Source: Candidatus Eiseniibacteriota bacterium | Lineage (GTDB): Bacteria; Eisenbacteria; RBG-16-71-46; SZUA-252 | Assembly: GCA_005893165.1 (NCBI GenBank) | Contig: VBOR01000024.1 | Location: 1 to 38,347 of the forward strand | Reading direction: 5' to 3' | DNA: 38,347 bases | Shown here: piece after piece, positions 16,953-25,002 of the stretch | How positions within the stretch are numbered: position 1 is the stretch's first letter | How the letters are laid out: the number at the start of each line of letters is the position of its first letter | Position numbers and translations under genes: made by a program | Notes under the pieces: model-generated | What the model saw: only the letters and a program-made list of their open reading frames with translations | Database searches by the model: none | Told to the model about the DNA's origin: nothing

Positions 16953-18095
16953 ATGAGGGATCGGTTCGGCACGAGGGAACGCTCCGGCCGCCACGCGCGC
17001 TTCGTGCGCCTCGCCTCCGCGGCCGCGCTCCTTCTCGCCGCCATTTGCTCGCCGCCGCCCGCGCCCGCGCATTCTCGCGCCCCGGCGCACGAGCGGTTCC
17101 GGAAGCCGGCGCCCGTGCGCGCCGAGCCGCGCGTCACCCTGCAAGAGCGGCATCTCGCCGAGGCCAGGAAGGCGTTCGATCGGGGACGCGTCGAGGAGGC
17201 TCGAGCCCTTCTCAAGGGAATCGATCCGGCCCAGCTCCCGCGGGGTCTCGGGGACGACGCCTCGTTCCTGACGGCGTCCCTCAGCGAGGACGCGGCGACG
17301 TACGACCGGCTGCTGGACGAGTACCTCAAGAACTATCCCCGCGGCGCCCACAGGCGGGCGGTCACGCTGGCACTGGGCAGGAGCCAGTTCGCCCAGGGGG
17401 ACTATCGCGAAGCGGAGAATCTCCTGAGCATCTTCTCGCCGGGCGTGGAGAGCGATCCCCTCGGACGCGAGGGGCTGATCTGGCGCGGCCTTTCCCAGCT
17501 CGGCCGCGGCGACGCTCCGGGTGCCTACCAGTTCTTCTTCTCCGCCAAGCCGGATCTCGACGGGAGCACCTTCGAGGAGTCCTACTACTTCGCAATGGCG
17601 GGGGCCGCGCTCCGCGCGGGCAAGCCGCGCGAGGCCGTGGACGCGCTCAAGGTGATCCTGGCCCGGCATTCGCGCGGGGATTACGCGCCCCAGGCGCTCT
17701 ACGCGATGGGGGTCTCGCTGGAGACCATGGGACGCGCCGCGGACGCCGCGGCCGTCTTCCGTCAGGTGGCGCAGCGCTTCCCGGAATCCTACGAAGCCAC
17801 GAGGGCGAGGGACCGAGGGATCCGGACCGCCGCCGGGACGCCCACGCTCGGGCTTCCGATCGGCGGAGGGTATTCCATCCAGGTCGGCGCGTTCTCGCGG
17901 CGCGAGCTGGCCGAGGCGCTGGCCAAGGATTTGAGGCTCTCGGGGGTGGGGGACGTCCAGGTGCTCGAGGGGCGGGAGACCACACCCATCTACCGCGTGC
18001 GCGCGGGAGCGTTCGCCACGCGCGACGAAGCGCGCGCCCTCGGCGAGCGGCTCCGCCGCGAGCGCGGGTTCTCGTACAACATCGTGCCCCGCTAG
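16953..18095 (+). CDS. Exported TPR protein with C-terminal SPOR domain
   Basis: The 380-residue protein has an Arg-rich N-terminus and hydrophobic signal (about residues 18-38, ending near PAHS). A TPR-like helical middle follows (about 60-285, with ALGRSQFAQGDYREAENLL and ALYAMGVSLETMGRAADAAAVF), and a SPOR domain closes it (about 305-378, GGYSIQVGAFSRRELAEALA to YRVRAGAFATRDEARAL). SPOR domains bind peptidoglycan with stripped stem peptides, often at division sites, so a periplasmic role in envelope or division upkeep is inferred. The start ATG 16953 is the first in frame that gives a plain signal peptide; the frame is open further upstream inside lapB. mutS begins 9 bases after its stop. 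Confidence 0.85.
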   Translation: MRDRFGTRERSGRHARFVRLASAAALLLAAICSPPPAPAHSRAPAHERFRKPAPVRAEPRVTLQERHLAEARKAFDRGRVEEARALLKGIDPAQLPRGLGDDASFLTASLSEDAATYDRLLDEYLKNYPRGAHRRAVTLALGRSQFAQGDYREAENLLSIFSPGVESDPLGREGLIWRGLSQLGRGDAPGAYQFFFSAKPDLDGSTFEESYYFAMAGAALRAGKPREAVDALKVILARHSRGDYAPQALYAMGVSLETMGRAADAAAVFRQVAQRFPESYEATRARDRGIRTAAGTPTLGLPIGGGYSIQVGAFSRRELAEALAKDLRLSGVGDVQVLEGRETTPIYRVRAGAFATRDEARALGERLRRERGFSYNIVPR

Positions 18096-18104
18096 CTCCC
18101 CGCC

Positions 18105-20723
18105 GTGGAATCGACCCCGATGCTCGACCAGTACCGTCGGCTCAAGGCCGAGCACCCGGGGACGATTCTCTTTTTCCGCATGGGGGATTTCTACGAGACC
18201 TTCGGCGACGATGCCCTCGTCGCTTCCCGCGTTCTCGGCATCACGCTCACAAGCCGTGACAAGAAGAAGGAAGGATCGCTTCCCCTCGCGGGCGTGCCGC
18301 ATCACGCGGTGGACGGCTACCTGCGCACGCTGGTGAACGAGGGGTACTCGGTCGCCATCGCCGATCAGATGGAGCCGGCCGCGGAAGCGCGCGGGCTGGT
18401 GGACCGCCAGATCGTGGAAGTGCTCACGCCGGGGACCATCACCCGGAACGGAATCCTGAACGCGGTCGAGAGCAATTACATCGTGGCGCTCCTTCCGGAA
18501 GAGGGCCGCGCCGGGGTCTCCGTCGCGGAGGTCTCGACCGGAGAGTTCCGGATCGGCGAGGTGGGCGAGGACGAGATTCCGGCGCTTCTTCTCGAGTATC
18601 CCTCGCGCGAGATCCTACTCCCCGCCGGAGCCCAGGATGGGGCGTCTCCCTGGGGGTCCGTCGCGCGCGTCACGCGATGGGATGCCGCGCGGTTCGACCT
18701 GCGCGCCGGCAGGCAGTCGCTCGAGCGCCGCTTCGGCGTGCTGAGCCTCGAAGCGTTCGGCCTCGGCGATCCCGGGCTGGGGCTGGGCGCCGCGGGCGCC
18801 CTCCTCGATTATCTTCGCTCGCTCAAGAAATCGGATCTACCTCAGATCGGCGACCTACGTCCGCTCCGCGAGGGCGCTCCGCTCGTCGTGGACGAGGTCA
18901 CGCTCCGGAACCTCGAGGTGCTCGAATCGCAGGCCGGTCCCGAGCACACCCTGCTCCAGCTCCTCGACCGGACCGAGACCGCGATGGGAGGGCGGGCGCT
19001 CCGCGCGCTCCTTCGGGCCCCCAGCCGCGACCGCGCCATGCTCGACGCGCGCCTCGATCGAACGCAGGCCTTCGCCGAATCGCCGAGGCTCCGCGCAGGC
19101 GCCCGCGAGCGCCTTCACCGGATGCCGGATCTGGAACGGGCGCTCGGCCTCCTGGGCTCGGGCCGCGCGTCGCCCCGCGACCTGGGGCTCCTGCGCGAGG
19201 GACTGCTCCGCATTCCCGAGGTCGCGAGCGTCCTGCGCACCCACGAGGGACCGGTGACGCGCGAATGGCTCGAGGCGTTGCCGGATCTTTCCGCGCTCGC
19301 CTCGGAGCTCCGCGGCGCGCTCCAAGACGAGCTTCCGCTCGCATCCACCCAGGGCGGGATCATCCGCGAGGGATACGATCCCGAGCTCGACACGTTGCGC
19401 CGGGACGCCCAGGACGCACGCTCCCTCGTGCTCGAGCTCGAGACCCGGGAGCGGGCGCGCACCGGGATCCCCAACCTCAAGGTCGGGTTCAATCGCGTAT
19501 TCGGGTACTACCTCGAGGTGACGAAATCGCAGCTCAACCGCGTGCCGGCCGATTACGTGCGCCGCCAGACCCTGACCGGCGGGGAGCGCTTCGTGACGCC
19601 GGACCTCACCCGCATGGAAGAGAGGATCGAGGCCGCGAGCACGGAGAGCCACCGGATCGAGACCGAGCACTTCCAGCGGCTGCGCGACCTCGCCACCCGC
19701 GAGGTGCCGGCGATCCAGGCGGCGGCGCGCGTGCTGGCCGCGATCGATCTCCATCTCGCGCTCGGGGACTGCGCCGCGCGCGAACGATGGATCCGTCCCA
19801 CGCTGGAGGAGACGAAGGCCCTCCATCTCGCCGGCTCGCGTCATCCCATGGTGGAGCGCTCCCTCCCGCCCGGGGCCTTCCAGCCGAACGACGTCGCACT
19901 GGACGCGGACCGGGAGCAGATCTGGCTCATCACCGGACCGAACATGGCGGGGAAATCCACCTTCCTCCGCCAGGTGGGCCTCTCGGTGTTCCTGGCGCAC
20001 ATCGGCTCCTTCGTTCCCTGCGAGAAAGCCACGATCGGGCTCGCCGACCGCATCTTCACGCGCGTGGGCGCCTCGGATCAGATCGCGCGCGGCGCTTCCA
20101 CCTTCTTCGTCGAGATGCAGGAGACCGCGACCATCCTTCGCCAGGCGACCGATCGGAGCCTGGTGCTCCTCGATGAGATCGGACGCGGCACCAGCACCTA
20201 CGACGGGCTGAGCCTCGCCTGGGCCGTGACCGAGACGCTCCACGAGGGGCCCGGGCCCAGGCCGCGCACGCTCTTCGCCACGCACTACCACGAGCTGACC
20301 GCGCTCGAGTCCACGCTCCCCCGGCTCCGCAACCGGACGGTCCTGGTCGAGGAGCGCGGGCACGAGATCGTGTTCCTCCACGCCATCGCGCCAGGGCGGG
20401 CGGACCGCTCGTACGGGATCCACGTGGCCAAGCTGGCGGGCGTGCCCGAGCCCGTGCTCTTGCGCGCGCGCGAGATCCTGCATCAGCTGGAGTCGGGAAA
20501 GCGGGCGCCGGTAACGAGGAAGAAGGGCGCGCAGGAGGAGCTTCCCATGGATGCGCCTCTCGTCGAGGAGGAGGGTGCGGTCGCGGCCGGGATGCCGCCG
20601 CGGCTCATGGCCGCGCTCGCCGGGGAGCTCTCCCGGCTCTCCGTCGAGTCCATGACGCCCCTCGATGCCCTGAACGAGCTTGCCCGACTTCGCGATCGCG
20701 CCCAGGAATCCCGGGAGCATTGA
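18105..20723 (+). CDS. mutS: DNA mismatch repair protein MutS
   Basis: MutS binds mismatches and recruits MutL. In 872 residues: the N-terminal mismatch domain has GDFYETFGDDA with the Phe-X-Glu reader motif; the core and clamp domains occupy the middle (NLKVGFNRVFGYYLEVTKSQ, YVRRQTLTGGERF); the ATPase domain has TGPNMAGKSTFLRQVG (Walker A, about residue 611), a LVLLDEIGRGTSTYDG Walker B and ATHYHELT. The C-terminal region with the dimerising helix-turn-helix is present. The ORF starts with GTG 18105; ATG 18120 is an alternative that also keeps the whole mismatch domain. mutL lies about 8 kb downstream in a different operon. Confidence 0.96.
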   Translation: MESTPMLDQYRRLKAEHPGTILFFRMGDFYETFGDDALVASRVLGITLTSRDKKKEGSLPLAGVPHHAVDGYLRTLVNEGYSVAIADQMEPAAEARGLVDRQIVEVLTPGTITRNGILNAVESNYIVALLPEEGRAGVSVAEVSTGEFRIGEVGEDEIPALLLEYPSREILLPAGAQDGASPWGSVARVTRWDAARFDLRAGRQSLERRFGVLSLEAFGLGDPGLGLGAAGALLDYLRSLKKSDLPQIGDLRPLREGAPLVVDEVTLRNLEVLESQAGPEHTLLQLLDRTETAMGGRALRALLRAPSRDRAMLDARLDRTQAFAESPRLRAGARERLHRMPDLERALGLLGSGRASPRDLGLLREGLLRIPEVASVLRTHEGPVTREWLEALPDLSALASELRGALQDELPLASTQGGIIREGYDPELDTLRRDAQDARSLVLELETRERARTGIPNLKVGFNRVFGYYLEVTKSQLNRVPADYVRRQTLTGGERFVTPDLTRMEERIEAASTESHRIETEHFQRLRDLATREVPAIQAAARVLAAIDLHLALGDCAARERWIRPTLEETKALHLAGSRHPMVERSLPPGAFQPNDVALDADREQIWLITGPNMAGKSTFLRQVGLSVFLAHIGSFVPCEKATIGLADRIFTRVGASDQIARGASTFFVEMQETATILRQATDRSLVLLDEIGRGTSTYDGLSLAWAVTETLHEGPGPRPRTLFATHYHELTALESTLPRLRNRTVLVEERGHEIVFLHAIAPGRADRSYGIHVAKLAGVPEPVLLRAREILHQLESGKRAPVTRKKGAQEELPMDAPLVEEEGAVAAGMPPRLMAALAGELSRLSVESMTPLDALNELARLRDRAQESREH

Positions 20724-20748
20724 CGGCGCCCGCGCCCGACCGTATTCT
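20720..20748 (+). promoter_or_regulatory. Promoter of the S55 protease gene, overlapping the mutS stop
   Basis: TTGACG (20720-20725) contains the mutS TGA (20721-20723). After 17 bases comes TATTCT (20743-20748). Transcription would begin near 20755, leaving only about 7 bases before the ATG at 20762, so the mRNA is nearly leaderless. This argues against the in-frame TTG at 20720 as a start codon. Confidence 0.6.
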
Positions 20749-20761
20749 TCCCCGAGTCCAA

Positions 20762-22603
20762 ATGATCTTTGCTTTGCACACAGCCCCCCGCGGTTCTTAT
20801 CCGAGGAGCCTTCGTTTCGGGGTTCCGCGGCTCAGCCTGCTCCCCACCCTCGCGATGTTCGCCCTAGCAGCGGGCGCGGGAAATTCACGCGCCGACCCCC
20901 CGGTCCGAAGCGCCCTTCCGCTCACGATGCCCGCCGACTCGGTGAAGGCGGGGATGACCGGATACGGCCTGAGCGTGTTCCGCGGGACCTCGGTGGACAG
21001 CTTCCCGATGACGATACTCGGCGTGCTCAAGGGGAACCGGCCGGGCGCGGACCTGATCCTGGGGCGCGCCAGCGGGAGCTTCCTGGAGCGCACCGGAATC
21101 ATCGCCGGCATGAGCGGGAGCCCCGTCTATATCGGAGGCAGGCTGATCGGCGCGGTCTCCTACACGTGGGCCTTCACGAAGGACCCGGTGGCGGGCATCA
21201 CGCCGATCACGGAGATGCTGAATTCGCTCCGCTCTCTGCCGGAGAACCGGGCCGAGCCGTCCGACGCGCGGTTCGGCGCCCTGGATCTCCCGCCCGGAGG
21301 GGCCGCAGCCCTTCCCGGCGAGGCGCGCCCCATCGCGACCCCGCTCTCGCTCTCCGGCTTCACCCCCGAGGCGCTCCGCTATCTGGATCCCTGGCTCAAG
21401 GACCACGGATTCGTCTCGGCGCCCGGAGGGGGAGCTTCCACTTCGGGGGACTGCGACTCGATCGTGCCGGGATCGGCGGTGGGGGTGGAGCTGGTGCGCG
21501 GAGACATGGAGGCGACCGCGATCGGCACCGCGACCTATCGCGACGGCAATCGCGTCCTGGCGTTCGGTCATCCCTTCTACGCCCTCGGGCGGGTGCGGCT
21601 TCCGATGAGCGCGGCGACGATTCACACCGTGTTCGCAAGCCAGCAGATCTCGACCAAGGTGGGCTCCGCCACGCGCACGTGCGGCACCCTCGTGGCGGAT
21701 CGCAGCGTCGGGATCGCCGGGGAGCTGGGGCTGGCTCCGTCCATGATCCCGGTGAGCGTCGTGATCCGCGGGCCGCAGGGGCGCGACCGGAACTATCACT
21801 TCGAGATCGCGCGCAGCCGCTCACTCACCCCGGGGCTCGCGGCCGCCACCATCGTGAGCTCGATCTCCGAGGCGCTCTTCGACGTGGGGCTGGCCACCAC
21901 GCGCTACGACCTCACCTACTGGATGAACGGCGGCAAGGAAGTGCTCCGGCGCGGGAACGCGATCGTGGCGCCCGCGCCTCTGGCCGGCGCGGGGGACGAC
22001 GTCTCGCAGACCTTGTACCTGCTCCTCATCAACCGCTTCGAGACGGTGCGCCTGGATTCGCTCCGCGCGGAGATCGCGGTGGACGAAGGGCTGGACCAGG
22101 CGACGCTGACCTCGATCCGCATGAATCCCACAATGGTCGCTCCCGGGGAGACGGTCGAGGTGGAGCTTTCCTTGCAGCCGGCGCGGAAGGATCCCGAGAC
22201 GCGCCGCGTGACGATTCGCATTCCTCCGGAGACCCCGCCCGGCGACCTCACCGTCCGCGTGTGCAACGGGCCCGAAACGGACAAGTGGGAGCGCGACCGC
22301 GCCCCCGACGCGTTCGAGCCCCAGAGCCTCGAACATCTTCTCGGGCTCCTGAGCCGGGAGCGGCGAGGGGATCAGATGTTCGTGCAGGTCTATCGCGAGG
22401 CGCGCGGACTCACCGTCCACGGAGGAGAGATCGCGCAGGCGCCGCCGTCCGTCATCAGCGTGCTGGGCGCCACGGCCAAGGCGGGGGACGCGGCTCCGGT
22501 GAAGGGTGCCACCATCGTCGAGGTTCCGATCCCCATGGGCCGGGTGGTGACCGGGTGCGAGCAGAAGACCATCACGGTGTTCCCGTACCGGGCGGCGAAA
22601 TGA
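20762..22603 (+). CDS. Exported SpoIVB-type (S55) serine peptidase-like protein
   Basis: The 613-residue protein has a signal sequence (hydrophobic core LLPTLAMFALAAGAG, cleavage after NSRA near residue 44). The S55 domain follows: IIAGMSGSPVYIGGRLIGAV with the nucleophile Ser120 in GMSGS, and VLAFGHPFYALGRVRLPMSA with the FGHPF block that accompanies this domain. SpoIVB of Bacillus uses this fold to trigger sigma-K processing; homologues in non-sporulating Gram-negatives have unknown substrates. The C-terminal half has beta-rich segments (MVAPGETVEVELSLQPARKD) of unknown role. The start is set by the promoter at 20720. The beta-propeller gene follows 40 bases later and is probably co-transcribed. 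Confidence 0.85.
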   Translation: MIFALHTAPRGSYPRSLRFGVPRLSLLPTLAMFALAAGAGNSRADPPVRSALPLTMPADSVKAGMTGYGLSVFRGTSVDSFPMTILGVLKGNRPGADLILGRASGSFLERTGIIAGMSGSPVYIGGRLIGAVSYTWAFTKDPVAGITPITEMLNSLRSLPENRAEPSDARFGALDLPPGGAAALPGEARPIATPLSLSGFTPEALRYLDPWLKDHGFVSAPGGGASTSGDCDSIVPGSAVGVELVRGDMEATAIGTATYRDGNRVLAFGHPFYALGRVRLPMSAATIHTVFASQQISTKVGSATRTCGTLVADRSVGIAGELGLAPSMIPVSVVIRGPQGRDRNYHFEIARSRSLTPGLAAATIVSSISEALFDVGLATTRYDLTYWMNGGKEVLRRGNAIVAPAPLAGAGDDVSQTLYLLLINRFETVRLDSLRAEIAVDEGLDQATLTSIRMNPTMVAPGETVEVELSLQPARKDPETRRVTIRIPPETPPGDLTVRVCNGPETDKWERDRAPDAFEPQSLEHLLGLLSRERRGDQMFVQVYREARGLTVHGGEIAQAPPSVISVLGATAKAGDAAPVKGATIVEVPIPMGRVVTGCEQKTITVFPYRAAK

Positions 22604-22643
22604 CCCGTCAGGCCCGGTTCTCCACGAAAGGAGCCACGATTCC

Positions 22644-24806
22644 GTGCGCATGAAGCGGCGCCACGCAGCGGTCCTCTGGGCCACGATCCTTCTTGCGTCG
22701 TCGCAGGCGTGGGCGGTCAAGACTTCCCTCTGGACGCAGGACAGCCCCGAGGAGTTCCTGACCGGCGACGTCTCCGGGGTGACCGTCACGAGCGAGGGGC
22801 AGGTGCTGCTCGGAGCCGCCTGGGATTCCGTCGTGACCCATCTCCCCGAGGTCTCCCAGATCTGGTCCATGGCGCACGACTCGAAGGGGCGGATCTATTT
22901 CGGCACGGGGGACCAGGGGCGGATCTACCGCTGGACGAAGGGAAGCCCGCCCCAGCTCCTCTGGAAGACCGGCTCCTCCGAGATCATGCCGCTCGTCATC
23001 GACGCGAACGACGACGTGTACGCCGGGGGTTCGCCGGGGGGCGTCGTGTACCGGATCACGGCGCGCGGCGATACGTCGCGCTACTTCGACACCGGGGAAC
23101 AGGCGGTCTGGTCCCTGGCGGTCGGAAAGAACGGTACGGTCTACGCGGGCACGGGAAGCCGCGGACGCATCTACCGGATCACGGGGCCGGGCAAGGGCTC
23201 GGTCTTCACCGAGACTCGAGACCTGAACGTGCTCGCGCTGGCCTGGTCCAAGGACGGCGCGCTGCTGGCGGGCACCTCCTCGAAGGGGCTCCTGCTCCGG
23301 ATCGAGCCGGACGGCACGAATCGGGTCATCTACGATTCCGGCGCGGAGGAGCTCCGCGCGATCGCGGTGCTCGACGACGGATCGATCGCCGTGGGCACGA
23401 ATCGAGGCTCGACGGGCTCGGGCGCGGGAGCGGGAGCGCAGGCGGGCGGCGGCGCGCCCGGAGGACTGGGGATCGAAGTGACCCCGGTGGGCGGTAAGTG
23501 CGGCGTCTCCCTCGTGGAGCCCGACGGATCCGCCCGGCTTCTCATGGCGCCTCCCTGCGAATTTCTTTTCTCGATGATCCCGGGCGAAGGCCGGTCCGTC
23601 TGGTTCACGACGGGAAATCCGGCGGCCCTCTTCCGCGTGGACGCGTCTCGAAGCTACGGGCTCCTCGGCGCCACGGAATCGAAGCAGCTCCTGGGCCTTC
23701 TTCGCGCCGGCAAGGAAACCTACGTCTCCGCGGGCAACGCCGCCGCGCTCTACTGGCTCGGCACGGGTTTTGGAGCGCAGGGGACCTACATCTCCGAGGC
23801 GCACGATCTCCGGTCGGTGGCTTCCTGGGGGGAAGCGAGAATCTCGCGCTCCGGCGGCGGCGAGGTGCTCTGGTCCAGCCGGAGCGGGTTCAGCAAGACG
23901 CCCGACGACGGCTGGAGCCCCTGGTCCCATGAGGTTCCGACGAAGGAATTCGCGAAGATCGAAAGCCCGCCCGCGCGATTCCTCCAGTACCGGCTTCGCT
24001 TCCGCCGCGGCCCGGGCGACCCGCCCGTCGTCTCCACGGTGGAGGTCGCGTATCTCCAGCGGAACCTGCCCCCTTCGATCGCGAGCGTCACGCTCTACGG
24101 GCCGGAAAATCCCTACTTCGAGGGCGGCCCCGAGTACCGCCCGCCTCAGATCTCGCAGTCCTTTCCGAACGGGATGAAGGTCGAGTACTCGTTGCCGCGT
24201 GCGGGGCCGAGGCCGGTCTCCGACGCGAGCGCGGCCTGGGCGCGCGGCATCCGGAGCGCCTCCTGGGAAGCCGCGGACCCGAACGGGGACGTGCTCCGCT
24301 ACAAGCTTTTCATCAAGGAGGACAAGGAGACCGCGTGGAAGACGCTCGCCGACGATCTCGACGATCGCGCCTTCAGCTGGGACGCCGAGTCCTTCGCCAA
24401 CGGCACCTATCGCCTGAAACTCGAGGCGAGCGATGCTCCCGACAATCCCGACGGCACGGCCGGGACCACCGAGCGTCTCAGCGCGCCGTTCCTCATCGAC
24501 AACGTTCCTCCGCGCGTCGAGAACCTCCGCACGACGTCGCGCGCGGGGAGCGCGCACGGGCGGACCACGGTCACGGTCTCCGGAATCGCGATCGACGCGG
24601 ATTCCAGAATTGCCCGGATCGAGTACTCCGTGGACGGCGGAGAGTGGAAACAGCTCTTCCCGGACGATTCCATCTTCGATTCGCCCGAAGAGCGATTCCA
24701 TTTCGACGTCCCGGATCTTCTGCCGGGGGAGCACGCCATCACCGTCCGGGCTTCCGATTCTCAGCGGAACGTCTCGGTGGGCAAGATCATCGCGATAACG
24801 CGATGA
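22644..24806 (+). CDS. Exported beta-propeller protein with C-terminal Ig/FN3-like domains
   Basis: The 720-residue protein begins with a signal peptide (MRMKRRHAAVLWATILLASSQAWA). Residues 75-400 hold repeated four-strand blades, for example GRIYFGTGDQGRIYRWT, DVYAGGSPGGVVYRIT and TVYAGTGSRGRIYRIT, spaced about 45 residues apart, as in WD40/NHL-like propellers. A Gly/Ala-rich insertion lies near 255-275. Residues 520-720 have Ig or FN3-like patterns (SWEAADPNGDVLRYKLFIKED, RIEYSVDGGEWKQLFPDD). The function is unknown; surface or periplasmic binding is inferred. GTG 22644 has AAAGGAG (22627-22633) upstream; ATG 22650 is the alternative. It sits in one unit with the S55 protease gene, which suggests a joint role. 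Confidence 0.8.
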   Translation: MRMKRRHAAVLWATILLASSQAWAVKTSLWTQDSPEEFLTGDVSGVTVTSEGQVLLGAAWDSVVTHLPEVSQIWSMAHDSKGRIYFGTGDQGRIYRWTKGSPPQLLWKTGSSEIMPLVIDANDDVYAGGSPGGVVYRITARGDTSRYFDTGEQAVWSLAVGKNGTVYAGTGSRGRIYRITGPGKGSVFTETRDLNVLALAWSKDGALLAGTSSKGLLLRIEPDGTNRVIYDSGAEELRAIAVLDDGSIAVGTNRGSTGSGAGAGAQAGGGAPGGLGIEVTPVGGKCGVSLVEPDGSARLLMAPPCEFLFSMIPGEGRSVWFTTGNPAALFRVDASRSYGLLGATESKQLLGLLRAGKETYVSAGNAAALYWLGTGFGAQGTYISEAHDLRSVASWGEARISRSGGGEVLWSSRSGFSKTPDDGWSPWSHEVPTKEFAKIESPPARFLQYRLRFRRGPGDPPVVSTVEVAYLQRNLPPSIASVTLYGPENPYFEGGPEYRPPQISQSFPNGMKVEYSLPRAGPRPVSDASAAWARGIRSASWEAADPNGDVLRYKLFIKEDKETAWKTLADDLDDRAFSWDAESFANGTYRLKLEASDAPDNPDGTAGTTERLSAPFLIDNVPPRVENLRTTSRAGSAHGRTTVTVSGIAIDADSRIARIEYSVDGGEWKQLFPDDSIFDSPEERFHFDVPDLLPGEHAITVRASDSQRNVSVGKIIAITR

Positions 24807-24831
24807 CCGTGCGATTTGCATGACCGGCTCC

Positions 24832-24855
24832 CGGCGCGCTCCGCTCCGCGCGCCG
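24832..24855 (+). other. GC-rich hairpin after the propeller gene
   Basis: CGGCGCGC (24832-24839) pairs with GCGCGCCG (24848-24855) around an 8-base loop, 26 bases after the stop. No T-run follows, so a factor-independent terminator is doubtful, but it may mark the 3' end of the S55-propeller transcript. Confidence 0.4.
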
Positions 24856-24932
24856 CTCTTGGAGCGCTGAAACCTAACGGCAACTGATGCATCCACGGTC
24901 CTCTCCGTTACGGGGGAGCGCTGCCTACGTGG

Positions 24933-24941
24933 TGGTACGAT
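24933..24941 (+). promoter_or_regulatory. Extended -10 promoter of the GAF gene
   Basis: TG-G-TACGAT is an extended -10 element without a clear -35 box at standard distance. It resembles TGGTACACT before hisC. The rest of the gap 24856-24932 shows nothing else I can name. Confidence 0.4.
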
Positions 24942-25002
24942 CCTTGCGCTAACCAGCCCGGATCATTGGCTCTCCATGGCTGGCCGGCCACGCAGGGGTG
25001 TC

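Noticed and set aside
20720-20761. TTG 20720 as start of the S55 protein
   Set aside because: The TTG is part of the -35 box TTGACG; the transcript would start about 35 bases later, so it cannot be used from this promoter.
23400-23470. Gly/Ala-rich repeat-like stretch
   Set aside because: It is a low-complexity linker inside the propeller protein, not a DNA repeat element.
22608-24896. Minus-strand open frame of 762 codons
   Set aside because: Antisense to the propeller gene; Arg/Glu/Gly-rich without any recognisable motif.
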